DNA of 64,000 bases. It comes from Lagopus muta. Its lineage: Eukaryota; Chordata; Aves; Galliformes; Phasianidae. Location: positions 9,467,505 through 9,531,504 of the forward strand of contig NC_064434.1 of assembly GCF_023343835.1 (NCBI RefSeq). The letters run 5' to 3'. The first letter of the stretch is position 1. Every line of letters begins with the position of its first letter. A model generated the notes under the pieces. It worked only from the letters and a program-made list of their open reading frames with translations, made no database searches and was not told the DNA's origin. Both the position numbers and the translations under genes were made by a program. Shown one piece after another: positions 45,895-56,784 of this stretch.

Positions 45895-46235
45895 GACTGG
45901 AACAAGAATAGCTTGAATGGTTGGAAGAACAAGCATGCTGTTAGACATGGAGAAACCAAAACAACTTGGGTCTTTAACTGCTCACATTGAATCTGTATTG
46001 TACAATATGGAGTCCATGCCTGGGATGGAAAAGACTGCTTATGAAAAGGAAAGTGTTGGTACTGCCAAAACAGTTATAAACTCGCCATGAATAAGTTTAG
46101 GCTGGAAAATGGAAGGAAGCTCCAGAGGAATGATGTCCTCTGAGTCTTTCCCAGGGAAACAAACAACCCAATCACTTTTAAGCTCGAGCAGTTTGTGAAA
46201 GGGATTGTATCATAAAGCCACCTGATTATATCACA
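45895..46235 (+). mobile_element. Ancient CR1/L3-like LINE 3' fragment
   Basis: 'gaggaattcagactggaaca' and, further on, 'taagtttaggctggaaaatg gaagg' and 'cttttaagctcgagcagttt gtgaaagggattgtatcata' resemble the old CR1 3' region seen in turtles and crocodilians (aattcagactgga...; ttcaagactgagcttgataagtttatgaagggg). It is strongly diverged, and the assignment comes from pattern memory. Confidence 0.45.
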
Positions 46236-46574
46236 GCAAGTCTCCGCCAGCTCTACTTGCCAACACGCTTATACCCAGATAGGCTGAGCCAGACAAAAAC
46301 ACCCTACATGAATGGGGAACTTGGCACAGGGACCAGACTTTGTAGCTTCCTTGTAAAACTGCAATCCAAAACTGCCTTGGTTTTTTGGAATTCCTTGGAA
46401 GAAAGTGAAAACATTCAATAAATACTTCAGTATTGGCAAGAGAATGGTCAGTTTCTTTAGCTAAGTTGGTTAACAGCACATTGATGAGCACAGCTGAGAA
46501 TCTGCAGGTCCAGGCAACTTGAACTCAGGAGCCATAAACCAGTTAGGGGAAGGAAACTTGGCACGCTAATGATA

Positions 46575-47560
46575 AGCACTGGAAAAGCTGGGAAGTTCCA
46601 GAGGGCTGGAAATGGGCCCATGTGAAGGCAGTCACACATGGCAGTCAAGATTATTTGAGGAACTACAGGCCAGCTACCCTGCTGCTCTCAGGCAAGATAA
46701 TGGGAATGCTTCCATTAGCAAGATTCAATTAGCAAAGTAAGAAATGATAAGCAGATAATTATGTCAGACACATGGTTCGCTGTCTTTTTCAAAGTAGTTT
46801 GATTTCATTACCAGAGGCACTGTGGAGTTGAGTGGTAGTAGCAAGCAGGGATTTTTAAAGCTTGGTACTCCTGCAGCATCGCAATTAAAAAGAATTCCAT
46901 GTCATGTCAATAAAATGCATGTTAATTGGGTCAAAATCATGCTAATTGACAGGTCTCAAAAAGTGACTGTCACTGGGAATCATTTGATGATGAAATGCTG
47001 GCTTCATTATATAGTCAGTACTGCTCAACATTTTCTACAGCACTCTGAAAGCAAATATAAGAAACACTGCTGAGTTAATTTACTGTAGATGACACAGATT
47101 GACAGAATGATAAATAATTATGAAGATAAGGCTGTCATCTAGAATCATTTGAAGAGAGAGATGAATCAAGATGATTCAAACAAACCATGTTTTAAATTAG
47201 AGAGATGGAAAATTACAGAATTCATAGCAAAGGAAGCTGACCATCTGCAGGGCAAGGCTGTCTCCAAAAAGCAGGAACTCAAGAAGGATTTAAGAGTTCT
47301 ATTTGGCAAGGCACACACAAGCTCTCAAGGTGACAGGATAAACCAATTTTTGTGTGTACAAGGCAAGGAAGTTATTTAGTAGGAAGAAAGAAATTATTTT
47401 ACCTCTTTAGTTGGCCCAACTGGAAAAGATTAGATTCTGGAAAAGAATCCTACAAATCTGGTGTGCATTTTAAAATACTCTGCCAAGCTGGAGAAGTCAA
47501 GAAATGCATCACAGGAGAGGGCTGTATTTCCAGTGGGAAATACAAGCTCAATCTCTTACT
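46575..47560 (+). mobile_element. Ancient CR1-like ORF2 remnant
   Basis: 'ttgaggaactacaggccagc taccctg' corresponds to the NYRP block of CR1 reverse transcriptase. About 410 bases on, 'agatgacacagattgacaga atgataaataat' corresponds to the catalytic ADDT block, and 'gaaattattttacctcttta gttggc' near 47390 to a later part. The order is right but the reading frame is destroyed. It is older than the other CR1 copies. Confidence 0.5.
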
Positions 47561-48149
47561 AAAAGCAAGAATGAAATGAGTCTGTTTACAGTATGCATAT
47601 TTGCAATGCAAAAATGCAAAGTCTAAAATGCTGTGGTGTGCATGGCTGTGATATCTACTGTGCCTTTGAGTATGTAGCCTTTGTGTGCTCACAAAACAGA
47701 ATTTATCTTCAGCCCCAGCTCACTGCAGGATAGGATGAAACAATCTGTGAGAGAGGGCAAAGAGCAGCATGATGCGTAACAATAATAATTGAGTCTGACA
47801 GCACAGCACACTCCAAATGTTGATAAATTCAAGCTCTTTAGAGTACGGGCCATTATCCTCATTAAGTCTGCGGCTCAGACCTGGCCAAATTCTGATATGT
47901 TCAGCTTGCTGATGGCTTGGGGCTGTGGACATCCCTCTCATTCACCACACAGAGATGCTGAGACTGTTTGGCCCTGTCCAGTCCCAGCCCCATTGCAGGA
48001 GGCTTGTGTTCAATCTGCCTCTTGCACGAAAGGTCTCTAGCTCCTTTCAGCACCAAAAAGCTGGTCCTTGTAGGAAATCAGGAACCTCAAAAGCCAAACG
48101 TAAGCACAGAAAGAGGCAATGATTACATGGTAAGTTGACAGATCCCAGC

Positions 48150-48392
48150 GAAGACATTTTAAACTAAAAGAGGGAGATTTAGGTTAGATGTTAGGCAGAA
48201 ATTTTTTTGCTCTGGAGTGGTGAGGCACTGGCATGACTGCCCAGAGAATCTGCAGTTGCCCCATCCCTGGAAGTGCTCAAGGCCATGTTGGATGGGGCTC
48301 CGGGCAGCCTCAGCTGGTGGGTAGCAGGTGGTTGGAACTGGTTGATCTTTAAGGTCCCTTCCAATCTAAGCCATTCTATAATTGTATGATTT
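48150..48392 (+). mobile_element. CR1 LINE 3' end
   Basis: 'aaactaaaagagggagattt aggttagatgttagg', 'gttgccccatccctggaagt', 'gcagcctcagctggtgggta' and 'gatctttaaggtcccttcca' with tail attctataattgtatgat. Confidence 0.95.
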
Positions 48393-48722
48393 TTTGGGAA
48401 TGTTCTGACCCTGTATGTGCATGTAGAGCAAGGGACGAACCCTAGGTTGAGGAGCAGAACAGGCCAGGAGCCCACAGGAAAGGAAAGAGAGCAGAGAAAC
48501 CATAGCTGTGTGCCATGGGCACTAGGAAGAGCTCAGACATTTTGAGAACTAAGACCAAAATAAGCCAGTTACTTAGTGCTCCTGTGCTCAGGGAAGAAGG
48601 CTTTGAACTTTCATGTAGCAAACCAACAGGTATGAAGAGAGTTGAACTCATCTTCAATTTCTACCTGTAACTGAAATGACCTACAAGATCCCGAATTTGG
48701 CTAAAGAATCAATGTGTATGAA

Positions 48723-48738
48723 TGTGTGTGTGTGTGTG
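48723..48738. repeat. (TG)8 microsatellite
   Basis: Eight uninterrupted TG units in 'gaatgtgtgtgtgtgtgtgc'. Confidence 0.9.
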
Positions 48739-49570
48739 CAAACGTGTGCTTAGACACAGACTGGGAGTCAGCTTCCAAGAATTGCTTCCCTGCAGTGTCA
48801 GCGGCCTGACAGGAAAAGCACGTTTCTAATGAGACAAATGCAAAGTAGAGCCAGAGAGAACTTAGAAGACGCTACAAAAAGGCGACTTCAAAATATTGTT
48901 AGAAGTGAGCTCATTAAATCTGCCTGTTTTGATCTCTGCATCCCACACAGTACAAAGGGCCCACTGGCTGTGTATCAAGGGGGACGGAAAGATCGATTCG
49001 TATCAAGGACATAGGCAGAAGTACACAAGGGTACGAGTGTCTTGTTTCATTCGCCTGTTTTAATCTTTCACTTGCAACTACTTTTCGTTTTGAACTCTGA
49101 ACCCAAGAGCAAAGGTGTGCGGAGCAGCGGATGTAAGAGGAAGGCATGAGCAGAGCAGGCCTCAGGTGTCACAGGGCATACATAGTGGCCACCAACAGAA
49201 ACAAAGGGGAGAGAAGAGGTCACAGGCAGCACATGTGGCTGTGCAAGGAGGCTCTGTGTGAACACAGCATGTATGTCGGGGGAGGTGGTGTGGATGCAGG
49301 AGTTTTGCAGGGCTGCAAATATTGCAAGGCCCAAGTGCAGTGAAGCAGGAGTGCAGGCTGCCAGCGTGGAGGAGATGGGGTCAGGAGGATGCTCGTACAT
49401 GTGGGGACAGAGCAGACTGGGGTGTGGGGTGGCAGAAAGCAGAGATGTGGAAAAATAGAGGCCTCTAATCATGAACACAGTGTTACATTGCAGCTGTAAC
49501 AAGAAAAGTGACACAGGGAGGAGACTTCAGTCCTCAGATCCAGTAAGAGCACAAGGGTTGAGCAAAGCAG

Positions 49571-49888
49571 ACCCTCCTCATTGTGGCCTTCCAGTACTTG
49601 AAGGGATCTTGTAAGCAGGAAGGGAGCAACTCCTTACACGGTTTGATAGCAACAGGACAAGGGGGAGTGGCTTTAAACAAAAAGAGAAAATTTAGGTTAG
49701 ATGTTAGGAAAGTTTTTACTCAGAGGGTGGTGAGGCACTGGCACAGGGTGGCACAAGATGCCCAGAGAAGCTTTGGATACCCTATCCCTGGAGGTGCTCA
49801 AGGTTGGGCTGGATGGGGCTCCAGGCAGCCTGAGCTAATGGGGGGCAACCAGCCCACAGCATGGGGGTTGAAAGCCATTCTATGATTC
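49571..49888 (+). mobile_element. CR1 LINE 3' end
   Basis: 'gtggccttccagtacttgaa ggg', 'agaaaatttaggttagatgt taggaaag', 'ctccaggcagcctgagctaa' and 'catgggggttgaaagccatt ctatgatt'. The 'gatgatctttgaggtc' part just before the tail is missing. Confidence 0.94.
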
Positions 49889-50200
49889 CTTCTTAAGGGA
49901 GTATGTGTTACTGAGAGTACAAACCAGCATGAGATAGGGCAGCCTTTGCACAGGAGAGAGATGTCATGGAAAGGATGGCATTGCAGACATGAAGATCATC
50001 TTCCATAGGCAGCTCTGACCTGTGGAGAAAAGTGAACACCGGGTTAATCTTTCTGATAACATAGCATCCAGTGTTTTTTTCTGGTAAAACTGGGCTGGAT
50101 ATCATTGTGCTTCTGCTCCTGCTCTCATTGTTTCCACTGGATTTTGTTGGACTGAGCATAGGAATCTTATATTTGCCATCATACCCATTAAGATGATCCC

Positions 50201-50400
50201 TACTGTGAGGATGACTGGCACAGGTTGCCCAGAGCAGTGGTGGATGTCCCATCCTTGGAGACACTCAAGGTCAGGCTGGATGGGGCTCTGAGCAACCAAT
50301 CTAGCTGTAGGTGTCCCTGTTCATTGCAGGGGAGTTGGACTAGATGGCCTTTAAGGGTCACTTCCAACTCAAATGATTCTATGAATCTATGGTTCTATGA
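50201..50400 (+). mobile_element. CR1 LINE 3' end
   Basis: 'ggcacaggttgcccagagca gtgg', 'cactcaaggtcaggctggat ggggctctgagc', 'actagatggcctttaagggt' and three tail units. Confidence 0.95.
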
Positions 50401-52348
50401 CCCCACATACTGTGACTTTGCTCAAGTCACCATATTTACAGTGAACCTGGTCTTGTATCAGAGACAGAAGATTAACACAAGATGAGAATTATGTTAAGCA
50501 GTAGTTACAGGAGGCTGAGTAATTGGTTTTATAACTACAATACTTCAGCTGGGTGGGATGAGTTTCCTCCTGTCCTCTCCTATCCCCTCATACATGACAC
50601 AAACCCATGAGCTCCAGGGACAGAGCTCACCTGCACCCTGTCCATGGAAACCACTGAGTAAGAGGCACTGGGAGCTGGTTGGTGTTAAGGTAGGTCAGAG
50701 CTCTTAACAGGGTACAAAAATGTCATGGCAATTTCACTGCTCCACATGTGAAGGACTACAGTACATATTTTTATTTATAAAATAAGAAAAAAAGATATAA
50801 AACAGGATTCATACCACAGATACACTGATTTGAAAAGATACTGCTATCATAACAGAGGTCATTGACATAGCTGAATCGAGGAAAATGACCAAGAATTTAA
50901 GAAATCTGAGAATATATTATTTATGGGAAAGAGATGCTCAGCAAGGAGCTGTGTGGCAATTTCTGGGGGTGGAAAGACTCATGGTGTCTGGGTAAGAAAC
51001 AGCTTGTGCAATCTGTCTAGGAAGGGAGAAGTCATCTAATTCAAGGAGAAAAGTATACAGATAACCAAAACAACCCCAGGGGGCTGCTGTGTGCAGGCTC
51101 TGAGAGAAGTGCAGAGGGAGTACAAGGATCTATTTCAGTAAACACGAAAGCCCTGCAGAGCACTGAGAACACAGATGGGAGCAGAGTTTCCTTCAGAGAC
51201 TGTACATATCATAGTGAAGGGCAAAAGCCAGTAAAAAAATTGGGACTTCATCCAAAATCCAGTCAAACAGCACAAAAACACAGATACTGTGCAACAGATA
51301 GATCTCTGTTGTGGCCTAAAGGATCCTGGTTGTAATGACAGGGCAATTGTCTTGTTGAGAAAAGTATATGTGGGCTCCTGACTGGTTTACAAAGAGCTTT
51401 CCCTCAGTCATTGAATTTGTCTTTCTGCCAGTGCTTTGGGCATGATAGCAAGTCCTGCATTAGTATCTTTCTAAAACCTGAGCTGTTAGAATGAAGTGGT
51501 TTTACAAAACTCTTTGGGGCTGTTTTTTCTGAGTTCCTAAGGATCTGTGCTTGGCTAGTTGCTCCTCAATCGGTTTTTAGTAGCAGTGATCTAAAGAGCT
51601 TAAACCATGGGACTGCAGTGAATTGGCACACATTAACTGAAACCTCTTGGGAAGGAATGACATGATGCACAGGCCAGCATCGTTTGCATAGGTACAGACA
51701 GTGGTCAGGGTGGTCAAGACAGTCTCATCCTTGGGCAGTGGGGAGCGGCTTGGGGATCAGCCCCAAAAACTTGGAGGAACTCTGAAATATAAGGCTTAAA
51801 GAGGAAAATATCTGCTGTGTGCCTTGGGTAAGAGCCCCAGAAAGCAGAAGGTGAGCAATGCTGTTTTCTTCTGCACTTTTCTATGGGCAGGGTGAGAATC
51901 TCACTTCACAGAGCCCTTGTTTCTCTTTTGCTCCTTCTCTGCCTTCCAGGTCCTTGATACTTCCCCCCACCTTCAGCCTGCCATTGCCTCATCCACAGCA
52001 AATGCTCAGTGCCAACATAAACCCAGACTGAATTTGGTGGAGTTAAGCCCAGCCTGCCTTTCACGGTAATTTCCTATGTACAGGCATATTCATTTCGTCA
52101 GAAAATTGAATGGAACCTTAAAATATGAACCTTTTGGAAGAGACTTGTTTCAGAACACGTAGGAATGTGAACATGTTTTATGACTGAAATATAAATGCCT
52201 TTAAGGTGGGAAAAAAATCAGTGGAAGAAAAAGATAATGGAAATAGTGGCTCACTGTCCAGGACAGAGCTGGCCTGAGCCCAGTCTGGTGCTCACAGACC
52301 TGCTGGTTTCACAAGAGCTGCCTCCTCAGTGAGGATCAGGCCCTGTAG
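50401..52348. other. Intergenic, no gene recognised
   Basis: No family motif is seen on either strand; the stretch 50740-51360 could be an old unclassified repeat. Confidence 0.4.
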
Positions 52349-52633
52349 TCACATTTTATTGAAACACCGGTAGAACAAATCTGAGATTATGGCAGCTAGA
52401 GGTAAGATAAAAGGAAATGAACCAAGTATGATGCCTTCATACAGCTGCTGGTTATAGGAATGTACTCTGCTGGCCTTATGGGTAATCCAGACTTTGAGAT
52501 CCCATTCATTCCCATTCTCTCTCCCATGACTTAAAATAATTCCTTGTGACTGTCTATAAGCCCAAACTCCTTGGAGCTTGTTCTGTGCAGCGTTACACTG
52601 CTGGGGCTCCTCCAACTGTTGTGTAATGGAGTG
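52349..52633 (-). pseudogene. ORF with C-terminal membrane segment, possible retroviral envelope-type remnant
   Basis: The minus strand is open from just after a TGA at 52634-52636 to the TGA at 52349-52351. No ATG begins it, so it is probably the 3' part of something longer. The C-terminus is a hydrophobic run (IILGSFPFILPLAAIISDLF) followed by a short tail YRCFNKM. The last codons AAT AAA ATG TGA create an AATAAA polyadenylation signal overlapping the stop, with TG-rich sequence 60-70 bases beyond. A membrane anchor plus short tail plus poly(A) signal recalls the end of a retroviral envelope gene or a small membrane-protein exon. I recognise no conserved motif, so the identity is open. Confidence 0.3.
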
Positions 52634-52636
52634 AGA

Positions 52637-53552
52637 TCACAGGCTAGCTCCATCCATGTGGCTTGCACTATCTTGCCTGCCTGATGGTTAGCTGCAGTTG
52701 AAACATTAAAAAAAACAGTTCATGTAGGATTACCGTTGTAATTCTTAACAGCAGCAGGAAATTCTGATATATAAATGACCTTACATAAGCAAGAAATCAT
52801 CTGATGTGGAGATGTTTTCTACTAATGTTTGTAAGTTCATTGACTGCTGTGGCTGCTGTTTGGGACGTTCAGTCTTTGCTTCATGTGCTGTACAAGCATA
52901 TGGATATAGGCTGGCCAAGAAGCAAGGACAACAGTGCTGTGATGTTTTCAGACATGACATTTAGCCCGTGTTAAATGAAAAACTGGACAGTATTCACATA
53001 CTTAACCTTTCAGACTATGCACCACGATTTTCAGATTAGAGCGGCCCTGACAATCACAAACTTCCATCCCATGTGGGGTTTTCCTTTCAAGTAAGTCATA
53101 GGCCTTTGAAAAAATCTCTTACTGAGAGGCTATTGACATAAGAGGCATAGAGAACAAGCAGTCTAGCTTCCTGAATTTTGGCTTCATGAAAGCAACCAGA
53201 ATCACGAGCATTCAGTGTCCTTTTATTTACACAAAGACTCTGGGAAATGCAGTGTAAAAATGAGCCCAGTGTATTTTACTGCATCTGACCAGCAAGTATG
53301 AGCAACTGGGGTGGAACTCAAAGCTGTACCTTGGTGACTCATTAAGGTTTCTAACCACCACAAAAATCACAGTGCAGCATAATGTAAACAGTGAATGTGC
53401 TTTGTCAAGAACAAGGTTCTTTGGGAGCTTCTGGGCAGCGGACATTCTTTATTAAGTAAAATTGAAAGAACTAGAACAGTCTCTTACGTCAGCATATGAG
53501 CAAGTTGACACAGTCAGGTGAATAAGAATACATAGAGTGGTCACTGAAAACA
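52637..53552. other. Intergenic, no gene recognised
   Basis: It could hold an upstream, more decayed part of the minus-strand ORF at 52349-52633, but I cannot show this. Confidence 0.35.
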
Positions 53553-54180
53553 AAAAGAATGTGGCCAGCAGGTTGAGAGAGGTGATTGCTTCCCTCGAGA
53601 TTGCCCCTGTGAGACCCTGCTTGGAGTAACGTATCCAGCATAAGAACAACATGAACCTGTTGGAGTGGGTCTAGAGGAAGGCAATGAAGATTCTCAGAGG
53701 GACAAAGCACCTCTCCTATGAAGAATGGGTGAGAGAGCTGGACTTGGCCAGTCTGGAGAGGGCTCCAGGCACACTTTCTTGTGGTCCTTCAGTACATAAA
53801 GGGGGCTTAAAAGAAAGATACAGAAAGTCTTTTTACAATGGCCTGTAGTGACAGGACAAGGAGCAAAGATTTTAAACTGAAAGAGGGTAGATTTAGGCTG
53901 GATATAAGGAATATGTCTTTCACAGTGAGAGTGGTGAGGCAGTACCTGTACCTCCAGTACCTCATTGGGGGTGGTACTGGAACAGGCTGCCCAGAGAGGT
54001 TGTGGATGGCCCGTTCTTGGAGGTGTTCAAGGCCAGATTGGATGGGGGCCTGGGCAGCCTGGTTTAGCACGGGGAGTTTAGTTTAAACGGGGAGGTTGGT
54101 GGCCCTGCATGTGGCAGGGGGGTTGGAGATTCATGATCCTTGAGGTCCCTTCCAACCCTGGCCATTCTGTGATTCTGTGA
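53553..54180 (+). mobile_element. CR1 LINE 3' end with two small insertions, first of a tandem pair
   Basis: 'gaatgtggccagcaggttga gagagg', 'aaagcacctctcctatgaag' and 'aggctgcccagagaggttgt' through 'gaggtcccttccaaccctgg' with an attctgtgattctgtg tail. The usual 'gtgaggcactggaacaggctg' is split by about 38 extra bases (tacctgtacctccagtacct...) near 53942, and about 30 extra bases (cacggggagtttagtttaaa) lie near 54070. Confidence 0.93.
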
Positions 54181-54342
54181 GGCACTGGCACAGGGTGCCC
54201 AGAGAAAATGTGGATGCCTCATCCCTGGAAGTGTTCAACCCAGGTTGGATGGGCCCTGGGCAGCCTGATCTAGGAGGATTGGACTAGTTGGCCTTTAAGG
54301 TCCTTTCCAATTCAAATCATGAGATGATTCTATGATTCTGTT
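54181..54342 (+). mobile_element. CR1 LINE 3' end, second of a tandem pair
   Basis: It starts 'ggcactggcacagggtgccc agagaaaatgtgg' directly at the end of the previous tail and runs to 'agttggcctttaaggtcctt tcc' and tail attctatgattctg. It shares the subfamily features of 50201-50400 rather than those of its upstream neighbour. Confidence 0.93.
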
Positions 54343-56178
54343 TCTCTGAAGAGTGCAGGATCTGCTGTGGGTGCAGGATTAGGAGCACCAGGCCTCCAAA
54401 AGCAGCCTGGTAGCACATGGGATGTTTGTCTCTGGTGTGCAGGCACTGTCTCACCCATGCTGCTGCTGCTTCCCCAGTCTCTGCACCTTCACCTTTGTCT
54501 CCTTCATGACATATCCTTGCTATACTCTTCACCCTTGACTGTACAGTTATTGGAGCCTGAAAGTATGATTTGGGAGAGATTACTATAACATTTTATCATC
54601 AAGTCATTTGTTGTTGGCCTGGGTGGCTGTAAACTAGAGTGAGTGATGTGCCTTTAAAACAAGCCCTTCAGTCAGAGAGGATGAGCTGTGGTTGCAAAAT
54701 TCTGTGCATAGCGTAGGATGGTCTGAAAAGAGAAGGCTGGAAATGCTCAAGAGCCACTGGCTTAAACATTTACACATGAAGGTAAACTACGACATGCGGC
54801 CACTCTGCAGCCAGGTGTTGATATTTGTGGCTTGCCCCTGGATTATTCCCTGGGCTGTTTTTCTGCATCAATGACATCCCAGGCTGATTAGAGACAAGCC
54901 CCAAACCAGACAAAGGATGGGACTGTGCCTGTGGGTTTAACCCAAGGGCCAGAAAATGAAGAGTTGATGAGAAAATTGTTTCCTGTTTGCTTGACTAAAT
55001 ACAACTATAACATTAAGATAAAAACCTATCCACAGTCCTCTGCAGGTGTGCTGTGATGATGCACCACTTAATGCTTGTAAAGTGTTTGGAAGTAGAAAAT
55101 ACTGCAGTAATGTAAAGCCCTGCCCTATTACAAGAAAGCTGATTGCTTCTTTTATAAGGTAACAAACCCCAGAAACATGGAGTGAAAATCATCACCAGAT
55201 CTCTGGCAGCAGTCCTATCCCCAGCTAATGTCAGTGGCTACAGCTGTTGTAACACAGTGCTGCAATCTTCTGGAAAGAGAGAAGGAAAAAGCCTTCTAGG
55301 ATTCTTTGGTTTCTAGATGCCCAGAGTTGCTGTTATTTCCACAGAAGAGTGCTGCTGCATCCCCCAAAACAGGAGTTCAGGCCTGAATCTGGCTGCCATC
55401 AGTGTGTCTGTAGCAGTTCTAAACACATAAATGAATGCATCTTCAAAACAGAAGATACTTAGAGCCCAGTGCAGTTTGAAACAGAGCAGTTTGTACTCAG
55501 TTGGCAAAACTGAGTACAGAAAGAGCCACTCTTGTTTTCTTAAAAACATTTTTTTGTATGAGGATCAATACACGCATTAATTTGTGAGCCTATGGGACAC
55601 AGAACTGTGAAAATCTTGGATAGGCAAGACAATACAAAATGCTTGTCAGCAGTTCTGGTAAAGAAGACAAAATCCTTAATTTATTGAAAAACCACTGCAG
55701 GACGCATTGCCTGGGGACTGGTAACGAGCACAGTGTGAACAGTCTACAGCTCCCCCTTGGAGATCAGTACTGAGAAAGCTTGCTATGCAATGAGATGCAA
55801 AATATCTTCCTTTTTCCTCATGTGCAGTATCTAATTTTATTTCCATGGGATGCTTCCAATGACACCACGGATAAGCGCAGCCTGCCAGCCAAGTGCCACC
55901 CTTGAGAAGACATCAAAGATGAACAAACAAGAGCCAGAGGGGGATTGATAGTGCAGAAATTCTACACCCAGTTTTCTGCTGAAGGAAACGTGCCAAGTAA
56001 TGATCCCCTCATTTTTTTTTCTCGTCTAGATTTGTTATTAGAACAGGTATGGGTGACACAACTTCTCATGAGATACAATGCTATACAGCCTGGTGTGAGG
56101 ACCACAGTGTAACTCCCAGTAGTGGCACTACTACGCACCATGGTGGCTCAGCCACCAGCAACGGAAACAGGAGGCACA
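54343..56178. other. Intergenic, no gene or clear repeat seen
   Basis: No recognised coding or repeat family. Confidence 0.45.
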
Positions 56179-56335
56179 GAACCATAGAATCTTTTTGGTT
56201 GAAAGGGACCTTACAGATCATCTAGTCCATCCTCTTTGTCATGGGTAGGAACACATTCCAACAGATCAGGTTGCCCACAGCTCCATCCAACCTAGCCCAG
56301 AGGTGGGCTTTCCACAGTGTCTCTGGGCAGCCACA
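56179..56335 (-). mobile_element. CR1 LINE 3' end
   Basis: 'agaaccatagaatctttttg gttgaaagggacc', 'acagatcatctagtccatcc' and 'gcccacagctccatccaacc' read as a reversed CR1 3' end. Confidence 0.94.
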
Positions 56336-56712
56336 GTCAAGAAGCCACCATGACAGTCCCAGCTAACTTGTGGGATGAGCAAGTACCCCAGGAAAAGCAA
56401 GTACAGACCAAATACAGTATAATGGTTCTTCCATTTCCAAAGTCCTTCCCTTTCTTATACTACACATCTCTATATACACAGCTTTACTACACATCCAGAC
56501 GTACAGCTGGGGTAACAATAGAGACCCACCTCCCAGGGTGCTGATTTCAGCAGGGAAATTAGCCCCAGTTCCAGATTCAAAGTTGTACCACATGGAACAA
56601 AATTCCCAGCCTCCCTTCTTCCCCGTCCTGTTGGTAAGAGGTCAAACGGCTCCATAGGAAAGCCATGTAATTCCTGCCTCAGTGGAGTGCTGGTTCCCAT
56701 TGGTTCCTTCCA

Positions 56713-56784
56713 GCTTTTTTTTTTTTTTTTTTTACAGTTTCTTCAGCCACACAAGGGGAGAAGAAAAAAAAAAAAAAAAAAAGC
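56713..56784. repeat. T19/A19 inverted repeat
   Basis: GC followed by T19 (56713-56733) pairs perfectly with A19 followed by GC (56764-56784) across a 30-base spacer, which itself carries CTTC/GAAG arms (56741-56744 and 56760-56763). Confidence 0.9.
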
